DNA of 64,000 nucleotides from assembly GCF_004834005.1 (NCBI RefSeq), contig NZ_STFF01000001.1, positions 495,347-559,346 on the forward strand, in the 5' to 3' direction. Within the stretch, counting starts at the first letter, position 1. Each line of letters begins with the position of its first letter. Shown here piece after piece: positions 46,958-56,371 of this stretch. The stretch is from Niastella caeni. Lineage in GTDB: Bacteria > Bacteroidota > Bacteroidia > Chitinophagales > Chitinophagaceae. The notes under the pieces are model-generated. The model was not told the origin of the DNA. It did not search any database and was given only the letters and a program-made list of their open reading frames with translations. The position numbers and the translations under genes were made by a program.

Positions 46958-47500
46958 TTCCATTATCCGTGGAAAACCGTTTCGCGCACTATATCCAATA
47001 TCAGTTCATTGTACAGCTCTGTTATGTTTCAATATCCGTAGAAAGACCGTTTCATTGTACAAATCCAATATCAACCGTGTGCCCTTTTTGACACAGTTTT
47101 TCAATATCCATGGTAAAACCGTTGATGTAATCCAATATCGGCACTGTGCGCTTTTAACCTTAGTGTTCAATATCCGTGAGAAGACCAACTCAGGCACAAA
47201 AATCCGATAGCAACCGTGTGCCCTTTTACAATGTTTGCTTCAATATCCGTGAGAAGACCATTCACTTAAAATCCAGTATCAGCCCTGTGCGCTATTTAAT
47301 CCTGTTTATCCAATACCTGAGAAAAACCATAACGTGTATAAATCCAATATCACAAGCCCTTGCACTTTTAAACCTATTAGTTTCACATCGATTCATACAT
47401 GTTTCGATCCGCCCTTAGTAAACATTGGTGGTTCAGTATTTATGTAAAGACCATTACCGTTTAGCTAGTATTGCGACTCTTCGCTGTATCGCAGTATCCT
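46958..47500 (+). repeat. Degenerate tandem repeat, about 70 bp per unit, with half-unit core CAATATC
   Basis: Units begin at 46958, 47028, 47100, 47166, 47239 and 47309, with decayed units at 47382 and 47432. Each has block 1 TTCAATATCCGTGAGAAGACC and, about 35 bp later, block 2 AATCCAATATCAACCGTGTG followed by GCNCTTTT. The shared core CAATATC or a one/two-base variant recurs every 31-37 bp about 12 times. Blocks between are variable in sequence and length. Confidence 0.85.
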
Positions 47501-47534
47501 TAAAAAGATCACCCGTCAGATTTTATGACATAAG

Positions 47535-47556
47535 CCTCCCTTCGGGGAGGTTTTTT
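47535..47556 (+). terminator. UUCG-loop intrinsic terminator
   Basis: CCTCCC, loop TTCG, GGGAGG, then six T. It is oriented for plus-strand transcripts, and there is no plus-strand protein gene between 35877 and here. Confidence 0.9.
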
Positions 47557-47613
47557 ATTTAGGGAATGGTGATTAAAAATGAGAAACAGAGAAATGAGAA
47601 AGTAAAAAATACT

Positions 47614-47644
47614 GAATATTGAATGTCGAATATCGAATGTTGAA
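47614..47644. repeat. Four-unit 7-bp-period repeat
   Basis: GAATATT, GAATGTC, GAATATC, GAATGTT in register, followed by GAAG. Same family as the repeat between gltB and gltD. Confidence 0.8.
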
Positions 47645-47661
47645 GTGAATACCCCTGAAAA

Positions 47662-47690
47662 TAAAAAAAGCCACGCCTCACGGCATGGCT
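47662..47690 (-). terminator. Terminator of the ilv operon after ilvA
   Basis: Stem AGCCA-GCC/GGC-TGGCT with seven T on the minus strand, 27 bp past the ilvA stop. Confidence 0.8.
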
Positions 47691-47716
47691 ACCACTTAAA
47701 CAGATAACATATGTTA

Positions 47717-48973
47717 TTATACCAAATACCCAAACAGCGTGTCATTCTTATTTAACGCTGTATAGTTTATGTTATAACGTTGCAGGTTTTGCAACAGTAT
47801 ATCGTAGTCTTCTTTATTCTTTAATTCAATCCCAACCAATGCCGGTCCTGATTCTTTGTTGTGCTTTTGCATATATTCAAACCGCGTAATGTCATCATTC
47901 GGTCCCAGCACATGATTCACAAACTCTTTCAGGGCGCCCGGTCTTTGTGCAAACCTGATCAGGAAATAATGTTTCAATCCTTCGTACTGCAGGCTTCTTT
48001 CTTTTATCTCCTGCATACGATCAATGTCATTGTTGCTGCCACTTACAATGCAAACAACAGTTTTACCTTTTATTACATCGGCATAATCATCCAGTGCGGC
48101 AATGGATAAAGCACCGGCAGGTTCTACCACTATAGCATCTTCATTGTATAGCTTCAAAATAGTAGAACAGGCTTTTCCTTCCGGAACCAGGTGCATATCA
48201 TCCAGCACTTCTTTACATATAGAGAAGGTGATATCCCCAACTCTTTTTACAGCAGCACCATCTACAAATCGATCAATTTCTTTTAGGGTAACCGGCTCGC
48301 CTGCTTTCAATGCTTCAAACATGGAAGGCGCGCCTTCCGGTTCCAGCCCTATTATTTTTGTTTTGGGTGAGTACGTCTTTAAGTACGATCCTACCCCGGC
48401 GCTTAAACCGCCGCCCCCTACCGGCACAAACAGGTAATCTATATCTGTTTGCTCTTCCAGTATTTCAACAGCAACAGTTCCCTGTCCTTCAATGATCCGA
48501 TAATCGTCAAACGGAGGAATGAAGGTCATACCGTTTTCTTCAGTATACTTCTTCGCGGCAATGGCACAATCATCAAACGTATCGCCTATCAGTTGGATCC
48601 CGATGTTCTCTTCACCAAACATTTTGGTTTGATTCACCTTTTGATTAGGCGTAATGATGGGCATGAAAACCACCCCTTTTACATTCAGTCTTTTACATGA
48701 ATAGGCAAATCCTTGTGCATGATTTCCCGCACTGGCACATACCACCCCTTGCTGTAATTGCTCAGCAGGCAAACTGCTCATCATGTTATACGCACCCCGC
48801 AGCTTGTACGACCGCACCACCTGCAAATCTTCCCGCTTCAGGTATACATTGCACTGGTATTTCTTCGACAGGTTGTGGTTTAACATCAGCGGTGTTTTGT
48901 GCACCACTTTTTTTAACCGCAATGCTGCTTTATGAAATTCCAGCTCAGGCCTTGTATATGTGAATGTGCCCAT
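47717..48973 (-). CDS. ilvA: Threonine ammonia-lyase (threonine dehydratase)
   Basis: A 418-residue PLP enzyme making 2-oxobutyrate from threonine, the first isoleucine step. PLP lysine is in VRSYKLRGAYNMM; the Gly loop is FVPVGGGGLSAG. A short C-terminal ACT-like regulatory region (about 330-418, HYFLIRFAQRPGALKEFVNHVLG) suggests isoleucine inhibition; it is one unit, like the shorter IlvA forms, not the two-unit E. coli form. Last gene of the ilv operon, with a terminator-like hairpin between it and ilvC. Confidence 0.94.
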   Translation of the reverse strand: MGTFTYTRPELEFHKAALRLKKVVHKTPLMLNHNLSKKYQCNVYLKREDLQVVRSYKLRGAYNMMSSLPAEQLQQGVVCASAGNHAQGFAYSCKRLNVKGVVFMPIITPNQKVNQTKMFGEENIGIQLIGDTFDDCAIAAKKYTEENGMTFIPPFDDYRIIEGQGTVAVEILEEQTDIDYLFVPVGGGGLSAGVGSYLKTYSPKTKIIGLEPEGAPSMFEALKAGEPVTLKEIDRFVDGAAVKRVGDITFSICKEVLDDMHLVPEGKACSTILKLYNEDAIVVEPAGALSIAALDDYADVIKGKTVVCIVSGSNNDIDRMQEIKERSLQYEGLKHYFLIRFAQRPGALKEFVNHVLGPNDDITRFEYMQKHNKESGPALVGIELKNKEDYDILLQNLQRYNINYTALNKNDTLFGYLV

Positions 48974-48985
48974 ATATGTTTTTAT

Positions 48986-49096
48986 TAAAAAAAATTAGCC
49001 ACCGTTGTTTTAGTTATCAAAAAACGCTGAACGCTTATCGTAGAACGCTTATCGCGAACATTGAAAACGCAAATGCTTTTTGTGAACGGTGGCTAA
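48986..49096 (-). terminator. Terminator/attenuator between ilvC and ilvA
   Basis: Perfect 12-bp inverted repeat TTAGCCACCGTT (48995-49006) and AACGGTGGCTAA (49085-49096), followed on the minus strand by eight T and, 13 nt later, the ilvA ATG. The loop of about 78 nt is filled with five 7-bp repeat units. This would cut ilvA expression relative to the upstream genes unless something prevents folding. Confidence 0.7.
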
Positions 49097-49175
49097 TATT
49101 TTATCGCTTACAGCTCAATGCCTAACGAAAAATTCAATTTGAACCCGGCGTTAAGCGTAGTGCGTTCAGCGTTAT
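49023..49175. repeat. Facing pair of 7-bp-period repeats between ilvC and ilvA
   Basis: Units AACGCTG, AACGCTT, ATCGTAG, AACGCTT, ATCGCGA at 49023-49057 and, in opposite sense, GCGTTAA, GCGTAGT, GCGTTCA, GCGTTAT at 49148-49175. The two arms are complementary in pattern; the first is inside the attenuator loop. Confidence 0.8.
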
Positions 49176-49182
49176 ACTTTTA

Positions 49183-50250
49183 TTAAGCGGTAACTTCGGC
49201 TGGTTTTTGATTCTCAGGACGAAGACTGCGAACTGTTTTACCAGCTTGCCACATTTCGCTATCACGCAATTCCTTCAGTTCAGCTTCCAGCTTCTCACGA
49301 TAATCAGCCTGGCTGTTGCTGTCGATAGAACGTTGAGATTCTTTACCGGTTGCAACGCTCTCATATAATTCGGTGAATACAGGTAATGTTGCATCGCGGA
49401 ATTTCTTCCACCAGTCTAATGCGCCGCGTTGTGCAGTTGTGCTACAGTTGGCATACATCCAGTCCATACCATTTTCTGCAACCAGTGGCATCAGAGATTG
49501 CGTCAGCTCTTCAACTGTTTCGTTGAAAGCTTCAGAAGGCGTGTGACCTTTACTGCGTAATACCTGGTATTGTGCGGCAAAGATACCTTGAATACAACCC
49601 ATCAATGTACCTCTTTCGCCAGTCAGATCGCTGTATACTTCTTTTTTGAAATCAGTTTCGAACAGGTAACCGCTACCTACGGCAATACCTAAGGCAATTA
49701 CTCTTTCTTTTGCTTTACCGGTAGCATCCTGGAAAATAGCATAGCTACTGTTCAGGCCACGGCCTTGCAGGAACATACGGCGCAAAGAAGTACCAGAACC
49801 TTTAGGAGCTACCAGAAATACATCTACATCTTTGGGAGGTACGATGCCGGTTTGCTCGTTGAAGGTAATACCGAAGCCATGTGAAAAATATAATGCTTTA
49901 CCAGCAGTCAGGTGTTTTTTAACAGTAGGCCACAATTGAATTTGTGCAGCATCGCTCAACAGGTAGCAAATAATGGTACCACGTTGTAATGCTTCTTCAA
50001 TTTCGAATAAAGTTTCGCCGGGTACAAAACCATCCTTCACCGCTTTATCCCAGGTTTTTGAATTTTTACGTTGACCAACGATTACATTGATACCGTTGTC
50101 TTTCTGGTTCAGCGCCTGACCCGGTCCCTGTACACCGTAGCCGATCACCGCTACCGTTTCATTTTTCAATACCTGTTGCGCCTTGGCAAGTGGGAACTCT
50201 TCACGAGTTACTACATTTTCTTCCACCCCGCCGAAATTTAATTTTGCCAT
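49183..50250 (-). CDS. ilvC: Ketol-acid reductoisomerase
   Basis: A 355-residue class I enzyme that isomerises and reduces acetolactate or acetohydroxybutyrate. NADPH-binding motif is VIGYGVQGPGQALN with the loop GQRKNSKTW; Mg-binding Asp/Glu lie in SDLTGERGTLMG and the C-terminal CSTTAQRGALDWW. Last but one in the ilv operon, 98 bp after ilvN; that gap holds another heptamer repeat. Confidence 0.96.
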   Translation of the reverse strand: MAKLNFGGVEENVVTREEFPLAKAQQVLKNETVAVIGYGVQGPGQALNQKDNGINVIVGQRKNSKTWDKAVKDGFVPGETLFEIEEALQRGTIICYLLSDAAQIQLWPTVKKHLTAGKALYFSHGFGITFNEQTGIVPPKDVDVFLVAPKGSGTSLRRMFLQGRGLNSSYAIFQDATGKAKERVIALGIAVGSGYLFETDFKKEVYSDLTGERGTLMGCIQGIFAAQYQVLRSKGHTPSEAFNETVEELTQSLMPLVAENGMDWMYANCSTTAQRGALDWWKKFRDATLPVFTELYESVATGKESQRSIDSNSQADYREKLEAELKELRDSEMWQAGKTVRSLRPENQKPAEVTA

Positions 50251-50323
50251 TGTGAGATGTTTATTGTTATTGGTTTTTTGTTTTGGTCCGGTGAATATTC
50301 ACCTTTATCGTTGTTTTTATTGT

Positions 50324-50351
50324 GCGCTTTGCGTTAAGCGTTCCGCGTTTA
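50324..50351. repeat. Four-unit 7-bp-period repeat between ilvN and ilvC
   Basis: GCGCTTT, GCGTTAA, GCGTTCC, GCGTTTA, running up to and into the ilvN stop codon region (ilvN ends at 50349). Confidence 0.75.
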
Positions 50352-50936
50352 CATGGTAAACACTTCGTCGCCTTTACCTAAATATTCATTTTCTATTACG
50401 TCTTCACTGGGTTCTTTCTTTTCAAACTCTTTCAGTTTGCTGTGAAAACCGCTGCTGGCCTTAATAATAGCTACCCGGGCGCTGCGTACAAATTCAATCA
50501 ATCCGTATGGTTCCAGTACAGCTATCAGTTTGTTCGTTTCTTCCCGCTGACCGGTTGTTTCAAAAACAGTGTAATCCTTTCTGATCACTACTGCGCGGGC
50601 GCCGTACTCACGTAATAAGCGTTCTACTTTTACTTTTTCCGCAATTTCATCGGTAGGCACTTTATACAAAGCCAGCTCCTGCCAGATGATCTCTTCGGCA
50701 GTATTGTAATATGCTTTCAATACTTCCACTTGCTTTTCTATCTGGCGCACCAGTTTCTTCACCACTTCTTCCAGTTCATTGATGACGATGGTAAAGCGGT
50801 GAATGCCTTCTACTTCACTGGGAGAAGTATTTAAACTCTCAATATTGATCTTACGGCGCGAAAACATGATAGCGATCCGGTTCAGTAACCCGATCTGATT
50901 TTCTGTATATACCGTAACGGTGAATTCCTGTTTCAT
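50349..50936 (-). CDS. ilvN: Acetolactate synthase small (regulatory) subunit
   Basis: A 195-residue protein beginning with an ACT domain (FTVTVYTENQIGLLNRIAIMFSRRKINIESL) that senses valine, followed by the second regulatory domain (about 80-170). It pairs with the catalytic subunit at 51797-53542 but is separated from it by a methyltransferase gene, an unusual order since the two subunit genes are normally adjacent. Confidence 0.94.
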   Translation of the reverse strand: MKQEFTVTVYTENQIGLLNRIAIMFSRRKINIESLNTSPSEVEGIHRFTIVINELEEVVKKLVRQIEKQVEVLKAYYNTAEEIIWQELALYKVPTDEIAEKVKVERLLREYGARAVVIRKDYTVFETTGQREETNKLIAVLEPYGLIEFVRSARVAIIKASSGFHSKLKEFEKKEPSEDVIENEYLGKGDEVFTM

Positions 50937-51003
50937 AATTTAACTTATTTCAACCGTGCCAAGGTTCCGAACCGTGACACGGTTTCAAATGATTGACAAT
51001 TTG

Positions 51004-51780
51004 TTAATTTTCTTTAATGGCCACTACGCGCAATCTTTTATAATCAGCATACCATTTTTGATTCCTGAAGTGGGTGTGCCGCAATGTTTCCTGCACTTCA
51101 TCCAGTATTGCATCTTTTGCTGCATCTTCAACACCTTCGAGATAAGCGCCGCAAAACATGTGCACCCAATCCTTGATCCCCTGTTGTGTGTCTTTCAACT
51201 CGGTCTCCCGATTATAATGCGTAGCATATGTAACCCTGAATCCCTGCTTTTCGAGTAACCCGGTGTACTCACTCAATGAAGGGTAGTACCAAACTTCCCT
51301 GGTAGCATTTTGCGTGTACCCGTGATTGGTTAAAGCTATTTTCAACGCATGAACGATCTTCTCAACATTTCCCTTTCCACCCATTTCCAACACCAGTCGG
51401 CCACCCGGCTTCAGGTTGTTGTACATGCTTTGAATAGCCTGCTCTTTATCGGTTACCCAATGCAGCACGGCATTGGAGAACAGCGCATCGAATGGTTCAT
51501 TAAAGTTAAAATCGGTTACAGAGGCCAGCCTGAAAGGAAGGTGCGGATATTCGTTCCTTGCTTTTGCGATCATGTCAATAGAACTATCCATGCCAGTTAC
51601 CATAGCCCCTGAGGCAGCTATCAGGTTGGTCAAATGACCGGTACCACAGCCTATATCCAGAATGCGCTCCCCTTCCTGCGGGGTAAGCAACTGCACCAGG
51701 TATTCGCCGTACTTAAAAACAAAATCATGCTTTTTGTCGTACAGGGAAGAATTCCAGGTGATATTTTCTGTGATGGCCAT
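51004..51780 (-). CDS. SAM-dependent methyltransferase (trans-aconitate methyltransferase-like) inside the ilv operon
   Basis: A 258-residue class I methyltransferase. Motif I is ILDIGCGTGHLT (about 41-52), with the acidic residue of motif II in GMDSS and the block FDALFSNAVLHWVTD, which resembles Tam/Tmt-type carboxyl methyltransferases. It starts 16 nt after ilvB and ends 67 nt before ilvN, so it is embedded in the operon. Yeast Tmt1 of this family methylates trans-aconitate and the leucine intermediate 3-isopropylmalate, so a branched-chain pathway acid is an attractive substrate, but this is inference. Confidence 0.85.
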   Translation of the reverse strand: MAITENITWNSSLYDKKHDFVFKYGEYLVQLLTPQEGERILDIGCGTGHLTNLIAASGAMVTGMDSSIDMIAKARNEYPHLPFRLASVTDFNFNEPFDALFSNAVLHWVTDKEQAIQSMYNNLKPGGRLVLEMGGKGNVEKIVHALKIALTNHGYTQNATREVWYYPSLSEYTGLLEKQGFRVTYATHYNRETELKDTQQGIKDWVHMFCGAYLEGVEDAAKDAILDEVQETLRHTHFRNQKWYADYKRLRVVAIKEN

Positions 51781-51796
51781 TCGATGTTACCTTTTA

Positions 51797-53542
51797 TTAT
51801 TTTAAACGTATTTCTGCTACGCTGCAACCCTGCGGTACCATGGGGAATACATTGTTTTCCTTTCCGGTCATTACTTCCAGCAGGTAAGCGCCCTTTGTAT
51901 TCAGCATTTCAGTAAGCGCCTTTTTCAGGTCATCCCTTTTTGAAATACTTTGTCCGGGAATTTTATATGCTTTTGCCAATTGTACAAAATCAGGGCTCTC
52001 TATATTAACAAACGAGTAGCGCTTGTCGTGGAAGAGCTGTTGCCATTGGCGCACCATGCCGAGGAATTGGTTGTTCAGGATCAGGATCTTTACATCGATG
52101 TCTGATTGCATGATGGTACCCAGTTCCTGAAGCGTCATTTGAAAGCCTCCGTCGCCAATAATGGCCACGGTTGTTCTTTCGGGAGCGCCTACTTTAGCGC
52201 CTATGGCTGCGGGTAAGGCAAATCCCATGGTTCCCAAACCACCGGAGGTAATATTACTTTTCGACTGCGTGAACTTCGCATAACGACAAGCTACCATCTG
52301 GTGCTGTCCTACGTCGGTTACAATGATCGCATCGCCGCCAGTTAATTCGTTCAGGGTTTTTATTACTTCACCCATGGTCAATTGTTCTGTGGTAGGATTC
52401 AGTTCAGGGGTGATACAGGTTTCTTCTTCCTGTTTCATCATATCCCTGAACTTTTGCAACCATTGCGGGTATACTTTCTGCTCAACCTGTGCGGTCAATA
52501 AAGGCAGGGTTTCTTTACAGTCGCCCCAAACCGGTACGGTTGTTTTTACGTTCTTATCAACTTCAGCCGGATCAATATCCAGGTGGATCACTTTCGCCTG
52601 CTTTGCATATTTATCCAGGCGGCCGGTAACGCGGTCGTCGAACCGCATACCGATTGCGATCAATACATCACATTCATTGGTCAGTACGTTCGGGCCATAA
52701 TTACCGTGCATTCCCAACATACCTACATTCAGCGGATGATCTGAAGGTATAGCACTTAATCCCATGATGGTCCATGCAGTGGGAATACCTGCTTTCTCTA
52801 TAAATTTTAAAAATTCTTTTTCAGCTTTACCCAGTATTACACCCTGACCAAAGATCACAAAAGGCCTTTCAGCTTCGTTGATCAGCTTGGCAGCTTCTGT
52901 TATATACTCTTTACGTACAATAGGAGCTGGCCGGTAGCTGCGTACATGATCACATTTTGTATATCCTTCGTAATCGAATTTTTGCAACTGGGCATTCTTG
53001 GTAATATCAATTAACACCGGGCCGGGGCGTCCGCTGCGGGCAATGTAAAAGGCTTTTGCCAGCACGGCAGGAATTTCGGTAGCGTCTGTTACCTGGTAAT
53101 TCCATTTGGTAACCGGGGTAGTGATATTGATCACATCTGTTTCCTGGAAAGCGTCTGTACCCAACAAATGAGCAAACACTTGTCCGGTGATGCACACCAC
53201 CGGCGTACTATCGATCATGGCATCTGCCAAACCTGTCACCAGGTTGGTTGCACCAGGACCACTGGTTGCAAACACAACACCAACATCTCCAGATGACCGC
53301 GCATAACCCTGAGCGGCATGTATAGCGCCCTGTTCATGGCGTACCAGTATATGATGTAACTTTTCCTGGTAATCATACAGTGCATCATAGATAGGCATGA
53401 TAGCGCCACCCGGATACCCAAATATGGTATTGACACCTTCTGCCAGAAATGCTTCCAACACTGCGACCGAGCCACTGACATTTGTTATAGCTGGCTTCTT
53501 ATCCGTCTTTTCTTTGGCAGGCGCCTTTTCGATTGTACTCAT
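51797..53542 (-). CDS. ilvB: Acetolactate synthase large (catalytic) subunit
   Basis: A 581-residue thiamine-diphosphate enzyme. The catalytic Glu is in YPGGAIMPIYDALYDY...VRHEQGAIHAAQGYAR, and the ThDP/Mg motif is GDGGFQMTLQELGTIMQ with NN at its end. FAD region lies in the middle domain (about 215-360). A short Lys-rich N-terminal extension precedes. The ATG at 53542 is used rather than a TTG at 53563. Third gene of the ilv operon. Confidence 0.96.
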   Translation of the reverse strand: MSTIEKAPAKEKTDKKPAITNVSGSVAVLEAFLAEGVNTIFGYPGGAIMPIYDALYDYQEKLHHILVRHEQGAIHAAQGYARSSGDVGVVFATSGPGATNLVTGLADAMIDSTPVVCITGQVFAHLLGTDAFQETDVINITTPVTKWNYQVTDATEIPAVLAKAFYIARSGRPGPVLIDITKNAQLQKFDYEGYTKCDHVRSYRPAPIVRKEYITEAAKLINEAERPFVIFGQGVILGKAEKEFLKFIEKAGIPTAWTIMGLSAIPSDHPLNVGMLGMHGNYGPNVLTNECDVLIAIGMRFDDRVTGRLDKYAKQAKVIHLDIDPAEVDKNVKTTVPVWGDCKETLPLLTAQVEQKVYPQWLQKFRDMMKQEEETCITPELNPTTEQLTMGEVIKTLNELTGGDAIIVTDVGQHQMVACRYAKFTQSKSNITSGGLGTMGFALPAAIGAKVGAPERTTVAIIGDGGFQMTLQELGTIMQSDIDVKILILNNQFLGMVRQWQQLFHDKRYSFVNIESPDFVQLAKAYKIPGQSISKRDDLKKALTEMLNTKGAYLLEVMTGKENNVFPMVPQGCSVAEIRLK

Positions 53543-53612
53543 AAACTTTTTTTTGTGATTCAATTGTCGGTTTAGTTCCTGTTCTTAATGTTATCCCGAT
53601 CGACGGCATCGT

Positions 53613-55298
53613 TTATTCCGCTTCATCGGTTACGCATCCTTCAGAAGCATCTTTTACCTGCTTCGCATATTTATATAGAATTCCTTTTTTCACTTTTAAC
53701 GCCGGTTGTTTCCAGGCCGCTTTGCGTTTTGCCAGCTCCCCGGGACTTATTTTCAAATTGATGATATTCTTCACCGCATCCAGTTCAATGATGTCATTGT
53801 CCTGCACCAAACCGATCACTCCACCATCAAATGCTTCAGGCGTAACGTGCCCCACCACGAAACCATGGGTACCACCGCTGAAACGGCCGTCGGTGATAAG
53901 CGCAACACTTTTTCCTAAACCCGCACCAATAAGTGCAGAAGTAGGTTTCAGCATTTCAGGCATCCCGGGCGCGCCTTTGGGCCCAACATAACGGATCACT
54001 ACTACATCACCGGGTTGTACTCTTTTGCTCTGGATGCCGGCAATCAGCTCAAATTCGCCATCGAATACGCGGGCAGGTCCTTCAAAGCGCTCACCTTCTT
54101 TACCGGTGATCTTGGCCACACTGCCTTTTTCGGCCAGGTTACCATACAGGATCTGTAAGTGCCCGCTGGCTTTTATCGGTTGTTCGAGGGGGAGAATAAT
54201 TTTCTGGGTATCAAAATTCAGATCAGGTACTGAAGCCAGGTTTTCCGCCAGTGTTTTACCGGTTACGGTCAAACAATCCCCATGCAACAATCCTTTTTGT
54301 AACAGGTATTTCATTACAGAAGGCAATCCACCATGTTCGTGCAGGTCCTGCATCAAATATTTCCCACTGGGCTTGAAGTCGGCCAGCATCGGCACCTTGT
54401 TGCTGATCTGTTGAAAATCGTCTTGCGTTAAAGGCACATCCACGCTTTTCGCAATGGCGATCATGTGCAGCACCGCATTGGTACTTCCACCCAATACCAT
54501 AATTGTTGTTATGGCATTTTCGAAGGCTTTGCGGGTCATGATATCGCGCGGCTTGATATCTTTTTCCATCAGGTTACGGATAGCCTTACCCGCATCCAGA
54601 CATTCTTTTTTCTTTTCGTCGCTCAGCGCAGGGTTAGAAGAAGAGTACGGCAAACTCATACCCAATGCTTCAATAGCTGAAGCCATGGTATTGGCGGTAT
54701 ACATACCACCGCAAGCGCCCGCACCCGGGCAGGAGTTCATTACAACGCCCTTGAAATCGGCATCGCTTAACTGGCCGGCAATCTTTTGACCCAACGCTTC
54801 GAATGCAGAAACAATATTCAGATCCTGGCCCTTGTAATGACCTGGTGCAATGGTTCCACCATACACCATAATAGCAGGGCGGTTCAACCGTCCCATGGCC
54901 ATTACTGAACCCGGCATATTTTTATCGCAACCAGGTATGGCAATCAACGAATCGTAATACTGAGCGCCACAAACGGCTTCAATAGAATCGGCAATGATGT
55001 CGCGGCTTACCAGCGAGTAACGCATACCGTCTGTTCCGTTCGACATACCATCGCTTACGCCAATAGTATTAAAGATCAAACCTACCAGGTCATTGCTCCA
55101 TACACCATCTTTCACAATTTTGGCCAGGTCGTTCAGGTGCATGTTACAGGTGTTGCCATCGTAGCCCATGCTAACAATGCCTACCTGTGCTTTCTTCAGA
55201 TCTTCGTCGGTTAAACCAATGCCATACAACATGGCCTGAGCGGCAGGTTGTGTTACATCCTGCGTCAGCGTCTTTGAATATTTGTTTATTTCAGCCAT
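53613..55298 (-). CDS. ilvD: Dihydroxy-acid dehydratase
   Basis: A 561-residue Fe-S enzyme forming 2-oxo acids in Ile/Val synthesis. Cluster Cys are in [20 protein letters not shown] and [18 protein letters not shown]. Mg site [15 protein letters not shown] near the C-terminus is intact. Length fits. Located after ilvE with 108 bp between, in which a short piece of the heptamer repeat occurs (55311-55325). Confidence 0.97.
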   Translation of the reverse strand: MAEINKYSKTLTQDVTQPAAQAMLYGIGLTDEDLKKAQVGIVSMGYDGNTCNMHLNDLAKIVKDGVWSNDLVGLIFNTIGVSDGMSNGTDGMRYSLVSRDIIADSIEAVCGAQYYDSLIAIPGCDKNMPGSVMAMGRLNRPAIMVYGGTIAPGHYKGQDLNIVSAFEALGQKIAGQLSDADFKGVVMNSCPGAGACGGMYTANTMASAIEALGMSLPYSSSNPALSDEKKKECLDAGKAIRNLMEKDIKPRDIMTRKAFENAITTIMVLGGSTNAVLHMIAIAKSVDVPLTQDDFQQISNKVPMLADFKPSGKYLMQDLHEHGGLPSVMKYLLQKGLLHGDCLTVTGKTLAENLASVPDLNFDTQKIILPLEQPIKASGHLQILYGNLAEKGSVAKITGKEGERFEGPARVFDGEFELIAGIQSKRVQPGDVVVIRYVGPKGAPGMPEMLKPTSALIGAGLGKSVALITDGRFSGGTHGFVVGHVTPEAFDGGVIGLVQDNDIIELDAVKNIINLKISPGELAKRKAAWKQPALKVKKGILYKYAKQVKDASEGCVTDEAE

Positions 55299-55406
55299 TT
55301 ATTTACTTTATGCGTTCAGCTTTTATTTTTTCGTATAACCCGTACTTCAGTTTGTCGTTTGTGGTTCTTCCGGTTTCAACTCGCTGCTTTTCGTTCACTC
55401 ATACTT

Positions 55407-56300
55407 TCAATCAATCAATTCGCCTTTTACTGCTTCTGTAACCCGGTTCTTATAAGCCAGTTGTATACGGCGGCCAAGGGTATTTTCCCACTTAGCCGGG
55501 AATACCGTGTCATCGAGCGATTGCCAGCCGATCACTTCAGCGGCTGTGCCACAAAAGAATACGGCGTCGGCCTGTTTTAACTCATCGGTAGTGAATAAGC
55601 GCTCTTCAACAGGTATATTCAGTTCGGTACATATTTCTATTACAGTTGCCCGTGTTATGCCGGGTAAAATATTTCCGGTGGCCGGTGTATACAGTTTGCC
55701 GTTCTTTTCATAAAATACGTTAGCGCCGGGCCCTTCCGCTACATATCCGTTCATATCGGTCAACAGCGCTTCGTCGAAGCCTTTTGCTTTTGCTTCCTGG
55801 CTGGCCAGGATAGAATTTACATAATGGCCGCTTGCTTTGGCTTCAATCCGAAACCCTTTGGGGTTAGGGCGTTGAAAAGAAGAGGTCATTACCCGCAGTA
55901 ATTTCTCCCCTAAAAACAAACCCATTTCCCAGGCTGCGATCAGGAGGTATGATTCGGTATTGGGGTTGAAGCTCATATTGGCCGGCGCGTACACTACCGG
56001 TCTGATGTAAGCGTTCCGGAGGTTGTTCCGGCTTAATACTTCGTAGGTAGCTTCTATCAGTTCATCCGTATCCCAGTTGTAGGGCATATTCAGGGCAGTA
56101 GCTGAATTCCGCAACCGGTCATAATGCTCGGTAGCCTTGAATATTTTGGTTTCGCCGCTGGCGGTTTGGTACGATCTGATACCTTCAAATACGGCATAGC
56201 CGTAGTGCAGCGACTGACTGTAAAAGTCAGTAGTTGCCTCTGCCGCTTTTACAAAAGCGCCATTGAGGTAAATGATCGTATTGTTATGATAGTAGGCCAT
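55407..56300 (-). CDS. ilvE: Branched-chain amino acid aminotransferase
   Basis: A 297-residue fold-type IV PLP transaminase performing the last step of Ile, Val and Leu synthesis. Blocks: HYGYAVFEGIRSY (N-terminal), IEAKASGHYVNSILASQEAKAKGFDEALL containing the region around the PLP Lys, and LPGITRATVIEI at the phosphate site. First structural gene behind the Ile/Val leader and terminator. Confidence 0.95.
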   Translation of the reverse strand: MAYYHNNTIIYLNGAFVKAAEATTDFYSQSLHYGYAVFEGIRSYQTASGETKIFKATEHYDRLRNSATALNMPYNWDTDELIEATYEVLSRNNLRNAYIRPVVYAPANMSFNPNTESYLLIAAWEMGLFLGEKLLRVMTSSFQRPNPKGFRIEAKASGHYVNSILASQEAKAKGFDEALLTDMNGYVAEGPGANVFYEKNGKLYTPATGNILPGITRATVIEICTELNIPVEERLFTTDELKQADAVFFCGTAAEVIGWQSLDDTVFPAKWENTLGRRIQLAYKNRVTEAVKGELID

Positions 56301-56371
56301 TAGTTATTATTTAGAATAAGGTTTATTGATCTGGTTTTCCGTTTCTTTTATCCGTGTCACGGGCCTAAAAC

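Larger units (their letters stand above)
46748..47556 (+). ncRNA. Candidate long non-coding RNA carrying a tandem repeat array
   Basis: The interval between a good promoter and a strong plus-strand terminator is about 800 nt and has no conserved reading frame. It contains a leader with TTTGCC repeats (46868-46910), a small CCCGATTCTGTCGGG hairpin (46938-46952) and the 70-bp array at 46958-47500. The terminator has no other plus-strand gene to serve. Unit lengths are not multiples of three, arguing against a repeat protein. Function is unknown; the call is an inference from signals, not homology. Confidence 0.55.

Noticed and set aside
46953..47418. Two overlapping plus-strand frames with repeated FNIR-KT-like peptides
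   Set aside because: The peptide repetition mirrors the 70-bp DNA repeat, unit lengths are not multiples of three, and the frame changes between units, so selection for protein is unlikely.
46958..47500. CRISPR array interpretation of the 70-bp repeat
   Set aside because: Repeats are degenerate, both halves of each unit are related, spacing is irregular (31-37 bp) and no cas gene is nearby.
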